Assembly: GCA_030248295.1 (NCBI GenBank)
Contig: JASANH010001188.1
Location: forward strand, 186,001-250,000
Source: Mesodorylaimus sp. YZB2_4
Taxonomy: Eukaryota > Nematoda > Enoplea > Dorylaimida > Dorylaimidae
DNA: 64,000 nucleotides
Direction: 5' to 3'
Below the pieces are notes generated by a model. The model made no database searches. It was not told the origin of the DNA and was given only the letters and a program-made list of their open reading frames with translations. Each line of letters opens with the position of its first letter. Positions within the stretch are counted from its first letter, which is position 1. Positions 19,304 to 29,720 of this stretch are shown piece by piece. The translations under genes and the position numbers were made by a program.

Positions 19304-20900
19304 ACCCCATCGACCCGCGTCCCGACTGGCTTTCCTCCTCGGCAAAATTGTATGGCAGGATATTTTAAACTGAAGTTCGATTTTGTGATTTTCGATTGGG
19401 CTAAACTGCAATTGCAGTGAAGAAAATCGAAGGACGCTCGGATAAATAATAAGAACCCCGTTTGGTTGGGTCAGTGATAACGTTACAAGTGCAGTGATAA
19501 ATTATCACGACTCAGTCAATTAGTGGCAAATAGTCAAAGCTCATGAACACGAAGAGAACCCTCTTAGAGCTTTTGCTACTAAAAGCCGGCACAAAATGAA
19601 TTAAGAATATCGCTACTGAGATCGAATTTTCTGGCCAATGAGTCACCGTCACATCCTGTACTGCGCTGCCGCGCACACTTGCACAGGCGCGCACTGAAAA
19701 CGACGGTAAAAAGTTAGTTCAGGATTAGAGCATCAAAACAAAAACATTGAAAAATGAGTTTTTGGATCGATTTTCATCGATTTTTTACGGAGGTCAATTT
19801 TTTCCGGTAGTACGAGGGCTAAGTTTCTGAGATACAGCCCATAAAACGGTTTTGATGGCCAGTATGGTATACTGTATAAAGTATTCGCTAATGCTTTCGC
19901 CCCTGACCGTGAGAGCATATGATCCCGAATTTACGCCTCTTCACTGGAAGATTCGGCTTATCTACGGGCTTATCTCGTGCTGTATGTGGAACCTAGACCC
20001 ACGTTTTCTATGGACAAAGGCTCTCGGGCGCCTTTCTTACAATCACGCACAGCCTGCAGTGCGTGTGAATGCATGCCTGCCCCGTGTCCACCTGCTCTTC
20101 CACCACAAGTACAGTCAAGTACTGGCGAAGTCCAGCTAGGGACAAGGTAGGAGCGCGTCCACCCTTTCTCGTTCGATCAAACACCACATTGGTGATTTGC
20201 AAAAGGTAGTTCGCGCAGAGCAAGTCAAAAGCGGATATCGGTTGCAACCACTGCCCCCTCCCTCCAGGGCTCCGCGGACTCGAGATCTAGTGTCAAATCG
20301 TAATGGCTAATGTTCAATCCAGGGTTTACCAGACCACTCGGTAAAGACACTGTGTAACCGGCAGAAAATTGACCATGGGAGTCAAGCAGGTCCATGAGCA
20401 CATGCTGCCCACCTAATCCATCGTTTGTGCACCGGCGTAACTCTGAAATCAACAGAGCTCAGCACTCACTGCACTCTCGGCCATTTCCTGAGGGAACAAG
20501 GACAAACTGTCTTTCCAGGGAGGGAAACCAGTTCCAAGGCCGCATCCAAGAAGGTTAAGACAGACCTGCCAGGAGATAGCTGAGCCCGTGTCCTCGAGGG
20601 CACACTCAAACCATCTGGCAGGTCCAGCCAGCGCAAAAGCAGAGCCAGCTCTGCTCAATGCTGATACTGATGGCTATTGAACAAGTGAAAACTGGGCTGT
20701 TATTTTATTGTGCGTGTTGGGCCTCATTCAGCAGTCGCGACATGATAAGCGAGGCACCTGGAACGTCACCCCAAGAGGGCATCCTGCGTCCCAGGATGAC
20801 ACTGGCCCCCGAGAACCAGTTTCCTCGTTCGCCCAGAGCCATGTCATGTTTATCAATAGTCACGCACCACAGCGCACTCGAGGCTAGGGAACTATCTGAA
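19304..20900. other. intergenic, no gene supported
   Basis: Several short open frames occur but none shows domain, signal-peptide or splice support. I see no conserved gene. Confidence 0.45.
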
Positions 20901-20904
20901 AATC

Positions 20905-20990
20905 ATTTTTTCCCAGGCAAGAGTCGAACCCTCCCCCCCCCCCCGTAAGTGGGAGGCAGACGCCTTAACCGCTAGGATACGACCCGAGTG
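20905..20990 (-). repeat. tRNA-derived SINE head (family S1), minus strand
   Basis: Read on the minus strand: GGGTCGTATCCTAGCGG as A-box region, GGCGTCTGCCTCCCAC, a G run, then AGGGTTCGACTCTTGCC as B box, ending CTGGGAAAAAATG. The order and spacing equal the copy at 1306-1386, apart from the G expansion between the boxes. A functional tRNA is excluded by the expanded variable region and lack of acceptor pairing. Confidence 0.65.
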
Positions 20991-21093
20991 CCAGGCCAGG
21001 ATTGCGACCTCCCAGTCAGGGTTGCTGGCCTGCATGCAAAAGCTGGAGGCCGGTGTCCCGTCATAATGCGTCCTCATCATAAAGCGTCCGGCC

Positions 21094-21121
21094 GGACTCA
21101 TTATGACGTCATAATGAGTCC
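21094..21121. repeat. 28-bp perfect palindrome, left copy
   Basis: Each half is GGACTCATTATGAC read from the outside in, so the centre is TGACGTCA, the consensus cAMP-response/ATF site. Flanked by more copies of GGACGCATTATG-type words in both orientations. An identical palindrome lies 1,151 bp to the right. Confidence 0.9.
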
Positions 21122-21239
21122 GTCATAATGAGTCCAGCCGGACGCATTATGATTGGCCAGCGGTCATCATAATGCGTCCGAGGCAATCATATTGCGTCCG
21201 GGGTCAGTGTTGAGAACAAAGACCTGGACAAAGGCGCTT

Positions 21240-21644
21240 GATTTGTCGGCTGAGGTGTTTGTGTTGAATATTCTCAGTCCAATGGAGCTGTCCGAAAGGG
21301 ATAAGATCGTTTCTTATTTGGCCGATGGAAAGTATCCAGAAGGAGCAACGGATAACAAAAAAAGAAACCTCCGCCGTAGTGCCAAAGCTTTCGTTTTGAA
21401 AAATGGACGAACACTTTATCATTTAAGAAAAGGTGGGTGTTTTGAAATTCCAGGTTTGGGTTTTGATGATTGATGAGGCCGTTTCTTTAGTCATTAAGAA
21501 AAGCGAGAACCAGAAGACTGAGAAGGAAAGGATTGACCAAGCCGCTCTTGTTGTCGTTGGTGAAGCCGAGAAGAAGAACATTTTGGAGAGTACACACAGC
21601 GGGCTGGGTGGTGGTCACTTTGGAATTCGGAAGACGTGGGAGTA
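21240..21644 (+). pseudogene. integrase H2C2-finger-like segment, frame-broken
   Basis: The first frame gives LADGKYPEGATDNKKRNLRR and KNGRTLYHLRKG, and after a one-base frame change near 21435 the second gives IDEAVSLVIKKS and STHSGLGGGHFGIRKTWE. The HSGxGGHFGxxKT pattern is the start of the integrase zinc-binding region of Ty3/gypsy, Ginger and KRBA2-type proteins. The cysteine pair that should follow is not seen and no DDE core is present. Read as a decayed transposase fragment. Confidence 0.55.
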
Positions 21645-21809
21645 GGTGTTGCTCTGTTTTACGTTTCGACTGAAGAATCAGAGTGCTTTTTTTTCAGGAA
21701 AATTGTCACACAGCGTCACACATCCCGAAAACTTGGCTTTACGTGCGACAGCACACGACGAAAACTCAAGCCGAAAAATCGATCCGCCATCAATGCCCCA
21801 CCTCATCCG

Positions 21810-22136
21810 ATGACAGAGATCAAAGGCGATGGCAACTGTCTGTTCCGAACCTTGAGTCATGTTATTACCAATTCCGAGGAACATCATTTGGCTCTTCGCA
21901 AATTGATCTGCGATGAAATCAGCCAGAACGAAAGCCGATACCTGCAACAGCCCGCCGAGGACTACTTCCAAAAGACAAAGATGCGAGAGAATCACTCGTG
22001 GGGCTCAGATGTCGAGTTGCAAGTTGCTCCGGATCTATTGGAGACCGAAATTTGGTCTTACGGTCCACAGGTCAGTGGGTTTGCTTGGGTCCAGTTCAAG
22101 CCGAAGATTCGTTCGTCCGATGAAGCGATTGTATAA
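21810..22136 (+). pseudogene. OTU cysteine-protease-like domain, C-terminally incomplete
   Basis: Starts MTEIKGDGNCLFRTLSHVI, the Asp/Cys box of OTU deubiquitinases, and continues with HLALRKLICDEI and WGSDVELQVAPDLLETEIW, all typical of the fold. The frame stops at DEAIV before the catalytic-His motif that ends OTU domains, so it is unlikely to be an active protease. The frame is open upstream to 21636. OTU domains occur in several DNA transposons next to the integrase. It could also be an independent small gene captured by the element. Confidence 0.6.
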
Positions 22137-22244
22137 ATGGTGACTTTTGCTTTGTTTTAATGATATATGATGTTACGACAGTACATTCTACATTTGGATC
22201 GACTTAGTTGCTTTTGAGCCACCCGGACGCATTATGACACCCTC

Positions 22245-22272
22245 GGACTCATTATGACGTCATAATGAGTCC
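22245..22272. repeat. 28-bp perfect palindrome, right copy
   Basis: Base-for-base identical to the palindrome at 21094-21121, with the same TGACGTCA centre, followed by GGCCGGACGCATTATG. It marks the right end of the OTU-bearing element. Confidence 0.9.
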
Positions 22273-22815
22273 GGCCGGACGCATTATGTCATGACACCGG
22301 CAGCGAAAACTGCACTTGACCAGGCTGGAGAATGGCACCTGAACTTTCTCACAGATAAATTCAAACATTGCATCCGACGTGGTGGTAACCTTCCCTCGGC
22401 CCCAGGTAGCCTGTTCCTAATTAAGTGATCTTTGCCATGCGCACATTCGCGAGACGTCCCTGGACGATTTGACTTGATCTTACGTCAATGCAGCACTTTC
22501 GACAACCCATTTGGTCATCTCATAAGTGGCAAACATGCGCGCCAAATTCAAATTATTGAGTAAAATCAAACAACTACGAGCTTATTTCACTTATTTTCAA
22601 CATGAGACAAGTTAATACCTGAAATCCAATTTCTCTCATCGTATTCAATCATAAAATCAACTTGTTACTTTTACAGGAAAAACAAAATTCAAAGCTAAGC
22701 GAGAGAAAATTCGTTCCGATTTCCAGTGGCCGATGACTCAGTACAACTTTAAAATTCGGCCTCGTACTTCGTTGCATGATTGCATGTTCCCCACAGAAAC
22801 ACTCTTCTACGCATT

Positions 22816-25800
22816 TCACTCGATTCTAGTCGATTCATTGACGCAATTCAATAAGTGACCGGCCAGCTGATTTAAATCAGCCTCTGTCAGGCCCTCCAAC
22901 AAACTGGCCAAGGCGGGGCCCGAGGGAGGTAAGTCCAATTTGGTTAGGCCCACTTTTTTCGAGTTCAATTGAGCTGGCGAAGGCTGACTCGCAGTCGACG
23001 CCGACCCGCATCCATTCTCGGCCGGCGTACCAGCACCACTTTTCCCTGAATATTTATAGATCCTGAAAAAGTTTAAAAATTAACACAAAGAAAATGCAGA
23101 CAAAAAGTAAAAAAGAGAAGGATCGGAGAAGAATGGGGTCGAACATGGACCCGCCTTTCTGCCGCTGCTGAGTAAAAATCACTCAAGTCCATACACAACT
23201 ACAGAAGCATATCAAACGATTCTTATAGCCTCCTATTTTTTCTGTTAGGAATTCAATTATCACAAAAAAAGGACTAGGATGGGATCGAACTCAGACCCGA
23301 ATCCTAATCATTTCTAATCAAAAATCTCAAAAACCTATCAACCCAGCACAAAAATCAAAACTTTAAACCTTACTCAGCTAAGTCCGTGCCTATCTCCGCG
23401 CTCGACGTATGCTCTCCACGATGTCGTACAATTATGCCCAAAATCGTCTTTTGTCTGGGATAACCCAGTCCTAAACAAAACCCTAGTCGTTTCATTTCCA
23501 GCACAAATTTCTCCCTTTCTTACCCGGTCCATCATCGAAGGGCAACAACGAACTGTCGGGCGTTTGATCGGCCGACAACTGAGCGAAGTAGAAGTCCTTG
23601 ACCATGGGCATGCCACCGATATCGACCACGGCCATGTGCCCCTTGCGCTCCATATGCTCGTACAGCCCGTTCCACTGATGCCACTCCCGCGTGGTCACCG
23701 GCTCGACCAGTCGAATTATAATCACATCCTTCCGTTTCCATTTCTTAATCTCCTTCAAATAATCATAGACCACCCGAGGAACAATTCGACCAGTGATCTC
23801 GATCGAACTCGCACATTCCACATCTCGTTTTAACAACGACCACGGCCCGCTGACAGGCGCCAAATCCACTTCGAATCGGAATCGTCCTCGCATGTGCAAT
23901 TGTCCACGCCAAAATGACGACATCGGGTCCGGGCTCCCATTGAGTTCATTTTTCGACGATACCATTTTAAGTGCAAAAACATTTCGCCCATTTTCGTGCT
24001 CTAATTTTTCGTCCATTTTTCCATTTTTCGAATCGCAATCGCCATTGTTTTGTCGTCGATGTTCGATCGTCGACGAAGTTGAGCTCATCTGCAATAAAAC
24101 CCATGGAACCCTCGTTCGATCAGCTGTCGTCAAAAGGGACTCACTTTTGAACACTGCGATAACTGATCCACCGACATCGGACTACAATTGGCCATGGGCG
24201 ATCCGCAATTCAAACCCAACGGATCGCTCGATTGAGTCGTGCTTATAATCTCGTCCATTTTCCCAGCATCCCTTTTCATCAATTTCCCGCCCGAATCTGA
24301 TCGAATAGTGAAGGATATCGCTTTCGACGAATTACATTTCGACAAATTCTTAAAAAGAAATGCCATAATTTCGTTTTCTGGTATAATTTCCAACTTTTTT
24401 CTTACCTTCTTTTCTTTCAGACTCAATTCGTCTTCCGATTGTTTTCCCGTACAAATCTTACAATTCATATCGAATAAATGTGATTTATGTTGACTAGTCG
24501 TATCGCTACTCGTCCGACACTCCATCGACTCGCACCCGTTCGTCATTTTCTTACGGCCATTCATCGACCACCAACTCAATTCTTTCGATTCCATTTCTTG
24601 AATCGATAAATTAGCCGCTCGTTTACACGATAGCTCGCCGATTAGCAATCGTCGAAAAAATCCTTTATTTTTTGGATTCCTTAATGTAATTAGCAAATTT
24701 CGACATTGTTGTTTGTACCAGGCGTTATTTATCGATCGATCGGAATTTACTGAATTGCGATAAATTTTATACACGTTTTGTTCTAAATCTAAAGCCAACG
24801 ATTGAATTTCTTCATTCGTCAATAAAATATCATCGGCTTCTTTCGCTCTAAAAAATTTTTTTTTTGTGTCATAGATTTACAAACTAAAAGGTTTCTAAAT
24901 TCCAAATTTCTCACAAAAACCATCCAAGATTCTCATCTTATCCAACCCTCAAAAACTCAACTTTGCTGATAAGAAATGGTGTACTTACCTCAAAATTAAA
25001 ATATCTCGAAATACTTTTCGAACATTTATTCTTATTTGATCCGCAATATCTTTTCGTTTTTCATTTAATTTTTCTTCTTTGACCGCATTTTTGGACGTTT
25101 TCTCAACCAATGCCTCATATTCTTGCTTTTTCTGAACGCTTTCGAATTCCTCTTTTTGATAATCAGTTTCAGACAATTCGTGTTGGTGATCGATTCCGAT
25201 CGGAAAAATCGGATAATAACGTCGATTTTGTTTCAACCATTCGCTGAATTCTCCAACAATCGGCGAGTCAATTTTTTTAACTAATTCTCCAGTTAATCCG
25301 TCCGCAATCAAAACTCGTTCGTCCAAATCAGAAAAAGTATTTTTAAGTCGTTCGATCATTTTCTCTACGCACTGATCGCTGCAATAAATCGATTCAGTTT
25401 CTTTTCTGATCAAATAAAATCGATTCCTACATCCTGGGCATATTTTTTCTACAGATTCCATCGAAGATAATGGCACCGATTTTGATTTCGTAGAAAGTTC
25501 GATCTTGGTGGTTGATTTTGTCGATTTCGATACTTTTTTACTCAAAATCTTCATCTTTTTTGAAGATTTTAAATCGTCAATATTTTTATCCATCGATGCT
25601 AATTTCCTTTTCTTTGTCCTCACAATTGGTGTATCGACAGAAATCGACGAGGCGATCACACCTGAACATTTCGGGCATAAATATCGATCGATTTGATCAA
25701 AATCGGTCAAGCAATTTTTGTGAAAATATCGAGGGCAATTTCGACAATGAATTAATTCGGTGGAAAATGAGGATTTTCGGCAAATCGTGCACGGATATCG

Positions 25801-26675
25801 CATAATTTCTTCGCCCGCCTCGTCCATATCTTTAGGTAAAATTTGGCGATGAAAAGGACTAGTTTCGGTTTGAGTTTCAATATTTCCTTCGTCGTTGCCC
25901 AGCGAATTACTGTTTCTAAAAAAGTGAATGTTGTTTGAAAAATACAAGATATTAAAAAGACTTGAACAGGAGGCGAATGCAAAGAAAAAAGAAAGAAAGA
26001 ACGCATACTTGTTTCTTTTTAAGACAGTTTCGGATTTTCTCTTCGGGAGAACTTGTTCGTTATCGGCAATATCCAAATGGCGGATTCCATCCGCAGATAT
26101 TCTTTTCCCCGAGTCGGAGGAGGATTGTTCCAGTTGAGCATCTTCTTCAGGAATAATTGACAAATTCCTGCCCGAGCCGATAGCACCGTGTTTCGAAAAT
26201 AAACGAGAATTTTTGTGACCGCGTTTCAAGATTGGACTCGGTTTGAAACCGGAATTATTATTGGCCGGACTCGCTTTTTGTGTATGAGATTTTGGAGAGA
26301 AAACTTTCGGTTTTAATTGAAATTTAACTGAGCGAGGTCGGTTTATAGTCGGTGTCAAGGCTGAAAATAGATTTAAAAAATCAGCCGAAGCAACTTTCTT
26401 TTAACACAAAGCTTACCATTTGACTTCCTCTCTGCTTCCCGTTTCTCGTCGTCCAGAATTTCAGATAATAGCCTCCTCGCCGCTTTGGACAAAACGTTCG
26501 AATCGTCGATGGAAGACGTCGAATAAGAAAATAATCCACCTTGAACCCCATCGGAAAATGTCTTTTCAACAGTGGCCGACAAAATTTCCGAATCGACGTA
26601 ATCTACGATCGGTTCAACGATTACGCGTTGCTGCCCCTCATTTTCTCGCAAAGAAGTTTTTGAACCGACCATCAT
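22816..26675 (-). CDS. PHD-TFIIS-SPOC transcription/chromatin regulator (DIDO1/PHF3/Pps family)
   Basis: Seven exons on the minus strand join in phase: 26675-26417, 26360-26009, 25915-24989, 24847-24145, 24088-23524, 23470-23374 and 23062-22816 (TGA), about 1049 residues. A PHD finger lies at about 245-292 (CTIC, HCRNC, HKNC, CPKC), a second Cys pair set at about 366-390 (CPGC, YCSDQC), the TFIIS central domain from about 495, and the SPOC domain at about 805-965 (FWRGQLHMRGRF to ILGIIVRHRG). This order defines the DIDO/PHF3/Pps group, which binds RNA polymerase II and chromatin. The last exon (GKSGAGTPAENG onward, ending NESTRIE) is short and easily missed. The first ATG used is the first of two adjacent ones; an upstream in-frame ATG exists at 26726. 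The 93-nt intron 25916-26008 is in frame and stop-free, so it may be retained; a possible 57-nt in-frame intron lies near 24355-24412. Confidence 0.85.
23118..23345 (-). repeat. two tRNA-like repeat remnants in the last intron of the DIDO-like gene
   Basis: On the minus strand two stretches carry B-box-like words, GAGTTCGATCCCATCC near 23290 followed by a T run, and ATGTTCGACCCCATTC near 23140 also followed by T-rich DNA. Both look like the 3' half of a tRNA-derived SINE with a pol III terminator. No complete tRNA fold is apparent. Confidence 0.45.
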
Positions 26676-26726
26676 TGCAAGTATTAGATGCCTTCGTCGG
26701 CAATCAGGGAGAGCGTTTTCTGTCAA

Positions 26727-27200
26727 ATACCTTAGTAATCCAGTAATGTGATTTAGAATATTTTGAGCCAGAATATTATTACCGCCAACTTTTTCGAATG
26801 AAACTGAACAGTTGAATTCATTTATTTTAATAATTTTGAATAGAGATCAAAAAGAATTACAGGAAATTACGCAAAAAAAACGAAAACTGGTGCTCGCGCC
26901 CATTGCGCACACATGGACGAAGGCAGCGATTGTTGTAAGTAGTCATGTGATGCGCAGGTCAGCGGGAACTTTAAATTTAAAGGTAAGTATTTGAGCAGTT
27001 TTGGTTTCTTGTACCTATATAAAACACTATGGAGGCAATCAGTTAAACATTGCAATTGATTGCAATAACCGGTCGTAATATTTGTATTATCCCGATCGAT
27101 TGCTGAAACCATACTTTACCGCATTGGGTAACATATAGTTTCGCTCTGTGATATGCTGCAAATGTAGGAAATTTTCTTAGAATATGCAAATATCGCGTGT
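26727..27200. other. intergenic between two minus-strand genes
   Basis: AT-rich spacer holding the 5' flank of the DIDO-like gene and the 3' flank of the claudin-like gene. No gene or repeat recognised. Confidence 0.5.
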
Positions 27201-27206
27201 TTTATT
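27201..27206 (-). terminator. polyadenylation signal of the claudin-like gene
   Basis: TTTATT on the plus strand is AATAAA on the minus strand, about 55 bp past the stop codon of the claudin-like gene. Confidence 0.6.
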
Positions 27207-27261
27207 GGGTAAGACCAGGAATGAAAGCATTTAGGAAGATGTGATTGAGGTACAACAAAAG

Positions 27262-27948
27262 TTATGGCATGCGCATGCCCGAAAGAGGCACAGCAGTGCG
27301 CTCAGTCGGGGTCAAATAAACCACACAAGCACCCAAACTTGCGCACACGAACAACAAGGTCAGGGCGGCCACGGCCAAGTACATGGAATAGTCATTGTAG
27401 TAAGTGTACTGGGCAGTGCTGACACCGAGTATGACCACCATGACTATCAACGAGAGGAAGGCCAGAATGGCAGCCGTCGGAATGGGCAATGTTGATTTGA
27501 CACAGGGCTTGAGGAGATGGGAGCACAGCGTGCAGTGGCAGTCCCCCTTCAGCGGACGAATGTTGAAGAAAAAGAGGAGGGACCAGACGAGAGCAAAGAC
27601 GCACAGGACGATGGCCACAGCCAGCATTGCCACACAGGCACGACGCCACGTCGGTGCGTTCTGAAATGACAGACTGGGCTCAGATGGGGTGGCAGGGGAT
27701 CCTTCCGTCCTGATCTGTTCACAGGCCTTACTCACCATCCACGTGTTGGTGCACTCCTCAGTGCTGTTGGATTTTGTCCACACGCACTTCTGGAACAGGC
27801 CGTATCGAATATGGACATAGTGATCACTATCGATCCGTCCCACATCCCGCACAGCCCAAGCGGGCGTGGCAACCGAGGCGCACAGCAATAGCAGGCTAAC
27901 AAGAACTCCAATTATGTAACCAATTAAAACAATTCGATGAGTTTCCAT
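27262..27948 (-). CDS. claudin/PMP22-like four-pass membrane protein
   Basis: One exon, 228 residues. Four hydrophobic segments lie at about 6-26, 106-128, 158-178 and 188-211, with a long first extracellular loop of about 80 residues. That loop holds the claudin-type order W ... GLFQKC ... C (Trp 30, then GL-F-C and a second Cys in STEECTN), here with an N-glycosylation site NSTE. The pattern fits the broad PMP22/claudin/Clc-like group of junction and channel-associated membrane proteins. There is a Cys-rich run (CHCTLCSHLLKPC) in the cytosolic loop, a possible palmitoylation or metal site. The start is the first ATG and begins at the membrane helix. The subfamily cannot be settled by eye. 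Confidence 0.72.
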   Translation of the reverse strand: METHRIVLIGYIIGVLVSLLLLCASVATPAWAVRDVGRIDSDHYVHIRYGLFQKCVWTKSNSTEECTNTWMVSKACEQIRTEGSPATPSEPSLSFQNAPTWRRACVAMLAVAIVLCVFALVWSLLFFFNIRPLKGDCHCTLCSHLLKPCVKSTLPIPTAAILAFLSLIVMVVILGVSTAQYTYYNDYSMYLAVAALTLLFVCASLGACVVYLTPTERTAVPLSGMRMP

Positions 27949-29720
27949 ATTTGGTCAAATAGTAACAAGATGTCTAGTTTTTCAGTTCTTATCAATTCAA
28001 TACGTCTAAAATGGAAGATTCGATCCGAGTCGAGGCTGGCAGAGGACCATCGAGCGCAATCCTGCAACGAGTAATCCTTGTGTAAACCGAATCTTGGCGC
28101 CAGCACTAATCGTGAGTGGGTGGACGATGGAAGGAAAGTGCTCGCGGACTGTGCAAACACAATATTCGTTATCGGACTGTTCATCGTTTTAGTCACCACG
28201 CTTCGCTCACGCAAGCACGATGACGGTAAAACTTTGAATATCTCCCCATAGACGTCTAAAAAATAACTTTGAACCATCTAGGGCATGTCTGATGGAGAAA
28301 ACCAATCTAGAGCAAGTAGTACTTGGAATCCGTGTCCGCAAATATGAGCTAAAGTGACAAGTCCCAGAATAGTCCTGCGCCCTTCAAGGTTCTTAGCAAG
28401 TGACAACTACGCAATGGTCAAAACAAAGGAAAGAGGCGTGGTTTATGTTGTAGCCAATCACATGCCAGCTGGGAGCCCTGAAAAAACAAGCATGCTTTTT
28501 TGACTGATTTTAATGGGTGATAATTACGCAGAGCTTTTCCATGTGTCAAGAAGAGTCGAATCGCAGAAAATTTTGTTGAATACAAACCAACCCGATCATG
28601 GCCGCAATAAATGCAAAATTTTGGCGTTGATAGCGCGCCATTGATGTAGTTCCTATCTGAAACTACAATTTACACCACGTGCAAGAATTTGGCATTTTGC
28701 GTGTGGTAAAGTCACGGTGTTGAAGCAACCAACCTTTGGGAGGGCAAGGAGGTTCAGGTGGGAGCCTCATGCTGGGAACTGTGAACTCCTAACTGCTGCG
28801 CCTATAAACTTTTTTTGGACAAGATATGGGTAAAACTGGGAAATAAATTGGACAAATACCCCATCCCAGGGCTGTGTAAAATATAGTTTCAGCGAACAAT
28901 TTTCGCAATGTGTTTTTATGGGAAGGATCAAAAAACAAATGACACTTGTTATTACGCAAGAAGGAAATCATCACAATATCACTGCGTAAGCAATGCCTCG
29001 GCACAGAGATGTCACTGCTTTTTTCACTTCAGTGCATCAAACTCAAACATCAAACATCACTTCAGTGCATCAATCTTCGTGCTCACTATGCAGACATTTT
29101 CTGTCTCAACATCGAGCAATTCCCTTGTGAGGGGCATGTTTGGAGTAATCTTGTCTGCCCTATTTTCTTGCCCATAAAATCACGCCCCCTCTCGCAACTG
29201 TTCTATTCTGTCACACTAGAGCGCCTTAATTGGATTTCATCCTCAAAAAGCACCGACTGGTTTGTCATCATAAAAGGCGCTGCCGAGGGCCGAGTGACGT
29301 GAGCTGGCGAAGAAAAATAGTGAAAATGGTTGTTGCGAATAGCAAACTGTCATGACATGAGGATCGTAACGAACTCGCAATGGCAGGTGCATCCCCCACA
29401 TATGCAAGAATTGCTCCTTTTCTCAATTTAGACTAATGTGTCAGACAAACCAAGTTCCGAGCGGCCTTTTCGCCTTGAAATGCAGTTTCTAAAAAGAGCC
29501 ATCGCCTTGACAATGAAACAGGATCTGCTGTTGGGCATGGACGCCCTCCGCGTAACACTCGTCGACTGCCACCCTCAAATATCCGCTTCTGCCTCCTCCA
29601 CAATTCATTCTTGCGAGTGTGGGTGCTCATTTCCTGACACTGCCAAATATGGACTTACAAAAGTGAAAGAACTCTAATTTCCAGCATCCACCTTATTCCT
29701 CCGTGCTGCGGCCAGCGACC
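27949..29720. other. intergenic, one MITE, no gene supported
   Basis: Short open frames lack any domain or signal support. The only recognised item is the MITE at 28654-28892. Confidence 0.45.
28654..28892. repeat. MITE, family M1, intergenic copy
   Basis: The left end CTGAAACTACAATTTACAC (28657-28675) faces right end GTGTAAAATATAGTTTCAG (28874-28892). Longer than the intronic copies (about 236 bp) and with a different core, so family members share mainly their ends. Confidence 0.75.

Larger units (their letters stand above)
21057..22298 (+). mobile_element. transposon remnant with integrase-finger-like and OTU-like segments (Ginger-like, tentative)
   Basis: Both ends carry clusters of the short word GGACKCATTATGA in both orientations, including an identical 28-bp palindrome in each cluster (21094-21121 and 22245-22272). 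Between them lie a segment resembling the zinc-binding H2C2 region that precedes retroviral-type integrase cores and, directly after, an OTU-protease-like segment. The DDE integrase core expected between them is absent. Ginger DNA transposons and relatives are known to combine such modules, so an internally deleted Ginger-like element is the best guess. The edges are taken where the repeat words stop. Confidence 0.6.

Noticed and set aside
20008..20658. Overlapping short frames at 20.0-20.7 kb as a gene
   Set aside because: No signal peptide, domain or consistent splice sites; the frames overlap on both strands.
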